From: Actinospica sp035552695
Lineage (GTDB): Bacteria > Actinomycetota > Actinomycetes > Streptomycetales > Catenulisporaceae
DNA: 64,000 nt
Assembly: GCF_035552695.1 (NCBI RefSeq)
Contig: NZ_DASZKT010000011.1
Span: 1-64,000 of the forward strand
Direction of reading: 5' to 3'
In this document: in pieces, positions 61,042 to 64,000 of the stretch
Layout of the letters: the number at the start of each line of letters is the position of its first letter
Numbering within the stretch: the first letter of the stretch is position 1
Notes under the pieces: generated by a model
Told to the model about the DNA's origin: nothing
What the model saw: only the letters and a program-made list of their open reading frames with translations
Databases searched by the model: none
Program-made: the position numbers and the translations under genes

Positions 61042-61620
61042 AAATGGTCCGACAGCGGCGCCGTGACCTGGAAGGAAGTCGGCGGCACCGGCACCGACCC
61101 GATCGTCCGGTCCTGCCGCAGTCCAGCTCCGGCACGCGCTCCCAGTGGCTGTCCGACATCGGCGTCACCACCCCGGGCTCCTGCGTGATCAACGGTTCCT
61201 ACAACGGGACCACGATCGAGGAGAACGAGGGCACCAACGCCGTCTACACCACCGCCGACCCGAGCTACAAGGACGTGTTCGGCATCTTCTCCGGTGGCAG
61301 CGACGTCTGCCAGGTCTGCACCAAGAAGTGCCCGGACGACGTCGGCAGCCTGGTCCTCGAGGACATCGGCGGCAAGGCGCCGCTGACCTCCACGCACACC
61401 ATCAACGTGACGGGCCTGACCGCCTTCCCGTCCAAGTACATCCGCGGCCTGTACTTCGTGACCCTCAACGCCGGCACCGCCTCGGCGCCGAAGGTCCCGA
61501 CCACGCCGATCGACTACACCGAGTTCCTCGGCCAGGGCAACACCAGCGGCTGGATCTGCGGTACGACGGCGGCGGCTCACCCGACCACGTGCGTCGTCCA
61601 GTTCGCCGGGCTCGGGCCGC
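61042..61620 (+). pseudogene. Fragment of a secreted PstS-like binding protein
   Basis: A piece of a periplasmic-type phosphate-binding-like domain without its start or end. A first short stretch (AVTWKEVGGTGTDPIV) continues after one missing C at 61107-61108 into SSSGTRSQWLSDIGVTTPGS, which has the Ser-Gly-Thr phosphate motif, and on to HPTTCVVQFAG near 61610. The reading then runs into the antisense of a sigma fragment at the (GTGC) repeat near 61622. The N-terminal half and signal peptide are missing, and the upstream 60800-61040 bases hold nothing recognisable. Confidence 0.65.
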
Positions 61621-61632
61621 ACGTGCGTGCGT

Positions 61633-61881
61633 GCGTTTCCACCAGGATGTGCGTTGCTCGGACAGATAGGCGTTCATCAGGATTGCCCCGACGTAGGCGT
61701 CCAGGTTGTCCGCCGATTCGGCACGCCGCCAGTGCACATAAAGGCGGGTGAGTGCGATCTGTGTCAGATCCTCGGCGCGATGCCAGTCCCGGCACAGCAG
61801 GTAGGCGATCCGCCGCAGCCGCGTGAGCGCCCCCGCCGCGTACTCCGCGAACGCCTCCTCGCCGTCATCTCTCCCCGTCAT
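61633..61881 (-). pseudogene. N-terminal fragment of a SigE-type ECF sigma factor
   Basis: Reading leftward from the ATG at 61881 (ribosome site GGAGGG), about 83 residues match region 2 of SigE-family factors (EEAFAEYAAGALTRLRRIAY, DWHRAEDLTQIALTRLYVHW, NAYLSEQRTSWWKR). Region 4 is absent: at about base 61630 the sequence passes into the convergent PstS-like fragment. It is truncated as written, so it cannot function. Confidence 0.7.
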
Positions 61882-62027
61882 GCAGCCCTCCGCCGGATCG
61901 CCGTCTCATGACCCCTTAGTGCGCCCGCTCGACGAAAAGGTTGCCCGCACCCCGGAATCGACGCAACGGTCCGGCGCTTCAGCACGTCTTAACCGCTCGA
62001 GGGAAGAAACAAGGAGGGGGCTCCATT

Positions 62028-63950
62028 GTGAGCTATGAGAATTCCGGCAACGGGCCGGAAGGTTGGTACAACGGCCAGCAGGATCCGGCGAACGGCTGGC
62101 AGCCCGCGCCGGGTCCGGCCGGCAACGGCTGGCAGCAGCCGGCGCCGGGTCCGGTTCCGGGGCCGTTCGGCGCGCTGCCCGCGGCGCCGACCCCGGGCCC
62201 CTTCGACGGGGCGGCCGAGCCGGCCGGGCCGCCGCGGCGTCCGCGGACGAAGCTGGCCGTGGCCACCGGGATCGGCGTCGTCGGCATCATCGGCCTCGCC
62301 ACGGTGCTCGTGATGAGCCAGACCGGCAACGCCGCGTCGGGCGGCAAGAACAACAGCGCGGCCGGGGCGCACAGCACCTCGGCCTCGCCGACGCCGAGCG
62401 GCTTCCAGCCGACCGCGACGACTCCGGCTGCTGCCGCGGCGGAGACGGCGCAGGTGTTCCTTTCCGCCTGGGAGAGCGGAAACTTCAAGCAGGCCGCCTC
62501 GTACACGGACAACCCGGCCGAGGCGCAGACCGTGCTCACCGCGTACGGCACGGGGCTGAACCTCAACGGCCTCAAGCTGACGCCGCAGGGCTCCACGGCC
62601 GCGGGCGTCGTGACGTTCTCGGTCGCCGCCAACACCAACACCGGCGGCGCGAGCTCGAACAAGGCGACGTACGCGAGCGGCACCTGGACGTACACGTCCA
62701 AGCTGACCGCGTACAAGAAGGGCGGCGGCTGGTGGATCAAGTGGGATCCGAGCTCCGTCGCGCCGAACATGACCTCGTCCACGCACCCGGTCGCGCTGGT
62801 GGTCAAGCCGGGGGCGGCTAAGGTCACCGACGCGTCCGGCAACGACCTGTCCTCGAGCTCGCAGTCCGCGCTGCAGGACGTCGGGTCGATAATGAAGCAG
62901 AACACGAAGTCGACGCAGGGCACCGCGGGCCTTGAGGTCGTGCTCGAGGACTCCTCGGGCAAGGTCGTGGACGGCTCGAAGCAGGTCCTGTCGACGGCGG
63001 TGAGCACCGCGACCGTCAAGACCACGATCGATCCGACGATGGAGGCGCTCGCCACCAGCGCCGTCGGCCAACTGCCGCGCAGCGGGCTGGTCGTGCTCCG
63101 GCCGTCAACCGGCGCGATTCTCGCGGTGGCCAACAGTTCGGGCTCCAGCGACCTCGCGCTCACCGGCACGCTCGCTCCCGGCTCGTCGTTCAAGGTGGTC
63201 AGCACGACCGCCCTGCTCGCGGACGGCATGCTGCCACAGGGCATCAACAGCCAGGTCGGGTGCCCGCTGGTCGAGGACGTGCAGGGAGTGAAGATCCACA
63301 ACAGCACGTCCAGCGCGAACAGTTCCGCCGGCACCGAGGACTTCGAGCCGAACAACACGCCGTTCAGCACGGACTTCGCGCAGTCCTGCAACAACGCCTT
63401 CACCCAGTGGTGGCAGCAGATGGCGGGCGGCAAGCTCGCCGGCGCCGCCTCCACGTACTACGGCCTGAACGAGTCCTGGGACATCGGCCTCGGTTCGCAG
63501 GGTTCGTACTTCTCCATGCCGAGCCACCAGAGCGGCTCCGAGCTGGCCGAGGAGCTCTACGGCCAGGGCCAGATCCAGGCGAACCCGCTCACGATGGCCT
63601 CGGTCGCGGCGACCGTGGACACCGGCACCTTCCACCAGCCGTACCTGGTGTCCGGCCTGACCGACATGGCGAGCGCCACCGCGCTGCCGTCCTCGGTCAA
63701 GTCGCAGCTGTGGACCGTGATGCACGAAGTGATCACCAGCGGCACCGCCGACGCCGTCGGCTTCGGCTCCGGCGTCTACGGCAAGACCGGCACCGCCGAG
63801 GCCGACGCGAACAAGGACCACTACCCCAACGGCTGGATGATCGTGTTCGACCCGAACAAGGACCTCGCGATCGCCGCCGTGGTAGTCGACTCCAACTTCG
63901 GCGCCAAGACCGCCGGCCCCGAGGTCAACTACGTGCTCCAGCACTCGTAG
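62028..63950 (+). CDS. Penicillin-binding protein (class B-like transpeptidase)
   Basis: A 640-residue membrane-anchored PBP. After a Pro/Gly-rich cytoplasmic segment (about 1-80) comes one membrane helix (LAVATGIGVVGIIGLATVLVM), an NTF2-like MecA_N domain (about 140-260), and the transpeptidase domain. The three active-site motifs are Ser386-x-x-Lys389 (PGSSFK), Ser453-Cys-Asn455 and Lys586-Thr-Gly588 (YGKTGTAE). It crosslinks peptidoglycan outside the membrane. Actinomycetes carry several PBPs of this form with MecA_N domains; whether this one is low-affinity is not shown by sequence. AAGGAGG ten bases upstream fixes the GTG at 62028. It ends 50 bases before the window edge. Confidence 0.9.
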   Translation: MSYENSGNGPEGWYNGQQDPANGWQPAPGPAGNGWQQPAPGPVPGPFGALPAAPTPGPFDGAAEPAGPPRRPRTKLAVATGIGVVGIIGLATVLVMSQTGNAASGGKNNSAAGAHSTSASPTPSGFQPTATTPAAAAAETAQVFLSAWESGNFKQAASYTDNPAEAQTVLTAYGTGLNLNGLKLTPQGSTAAGVVTFSVAANTNTGGASSNKATYASGTWTYTSKLTAYKKGGGWWIKWDPSSVAPNMTSSTHPVALVVKPGAAKVTDASGNDLSSSSQSALQDVGSIMKQNTKSTQGTAGLEVVLEDSSGKVVDGSKQVLSTAVSTATVKTTIDPTMEALATSAVGQLPRSGLVVLRPSTGAILAVANSSGSSDLALTGTLAPGSSFKVVSTTALLADGMLPQGINSQVGCPLVEDVQGVKIHNSTSSANSSAGTEDFEPNNTPFSTDFAQSCNNAFTQWWQQMAGGKLAGAASTYYGLNESWDIGLGSQGSYFSMPSHQSGSELAEELYGQGQIQANPLTMASVAATVDTGTFHQPYLVSGLTDMASATALPSSVKSQLWTVMHEVITSGTADAVGFGSGVYGKTGTAEADANKDHYPNGWMIVFDPNKDLAIAAVVVDSNFGAKTAGPEVNYVLQHS

Positions 63951-64000
63951 GCGCACCTAGGCACGCGTAGCACCAACCTGTGTTCTGAGCACTGGCCGCG

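Overview
The window reads as chromosomal DNA of a high-GC, filamentous-type actinomycete. Supporting traits are third-position G/C bias in every gene, frequent GTG/TTG starts, F420-type oxidoreductases, a SARP regulator, Tat and lipoprotein exporters, an iron box of the DmdR/IdeR type and a DasR-type operator. The gene mix would suit Streptomyces relatives such as the Catenulisporales, but that placement is inference. No rRNA, tRNA, CRISPR array, prophage or intact insertion sequence was recognised.

Layout. 0-7 kb: a secreted SGNH hydrolase and a xylose block (xylB-xylA reading left, a second xylulokinase and a ROK repressor reading right, sharing one AT-rich control region). 7-9 kb: a squalene/phytoene synthase, a PPOX flavoenzyme and a cysteine hydrolase. 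9-11.7 kb: a damaged patch with a glycosidase/acyl-CoA-dehydrogenase chimera and a four-times frameshifted surface protein. 12-21 kb: small enzymes and regulators, including a DGPF-protein/ECF42 sigma pair with a matching promoter, ohrR/ohr with operator, and an iron-boxed efeUOB locus collapsed into one fused, frameshifted ORF. 21-24 kb: a huge Ser/Ala/Gly surface protein and a lipid-distal polysaccharide deacetylase. 24-32 kb: cell-wall genes (MurG-like, NlpC/P60, MurF, and an alanine racemase-Ddl fusion) with a phosphoribosyltransferase/hydrolase pair and an ECF sigma gene whose 3' end is partly duplicated. 32-38 kb: SARP-NTPase regulator, peptidase-like hydrolase, GntR regulator, quinone reductase. 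38-44 kb: an ABC sugar importer (SBP-MalF-MalG, no ATPase), its ROK repressor with two matching operator copies, and a ROK sugar kinase. 44-48 kb: MMPL exporter and a NarL-type two-component system. 48-56 kb: a GC-rich tandem non-coding repeat followed by a probable potassium/osmotic group (KdpD-like kinase with a collagen-like insert, KimA-like transporter, OB-fold protein, USP, K+/H+ antiporter). 56-64 kb: an EndoH-type glycosidase with a DasR site, an editing-less ThrRS behind a Thr-Thr-Thr attenuator leader, an amidase, a guanyl RNase, two colliding gene fragments and a penicillin-binding protein.

Two themes run through the window. One is nutrient-responsive control visible directly in DNA: iron box, DasR box, ROK operators, OhrR box, an ECF42 promoter and a threonine attenuator. 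The other is localised damage: three places hold gene fragments joined together, each accompanied by one-base changes inside G/C homopolymers. These could be real decay or assembly/sequencing faults, and raw-read checking would decide.
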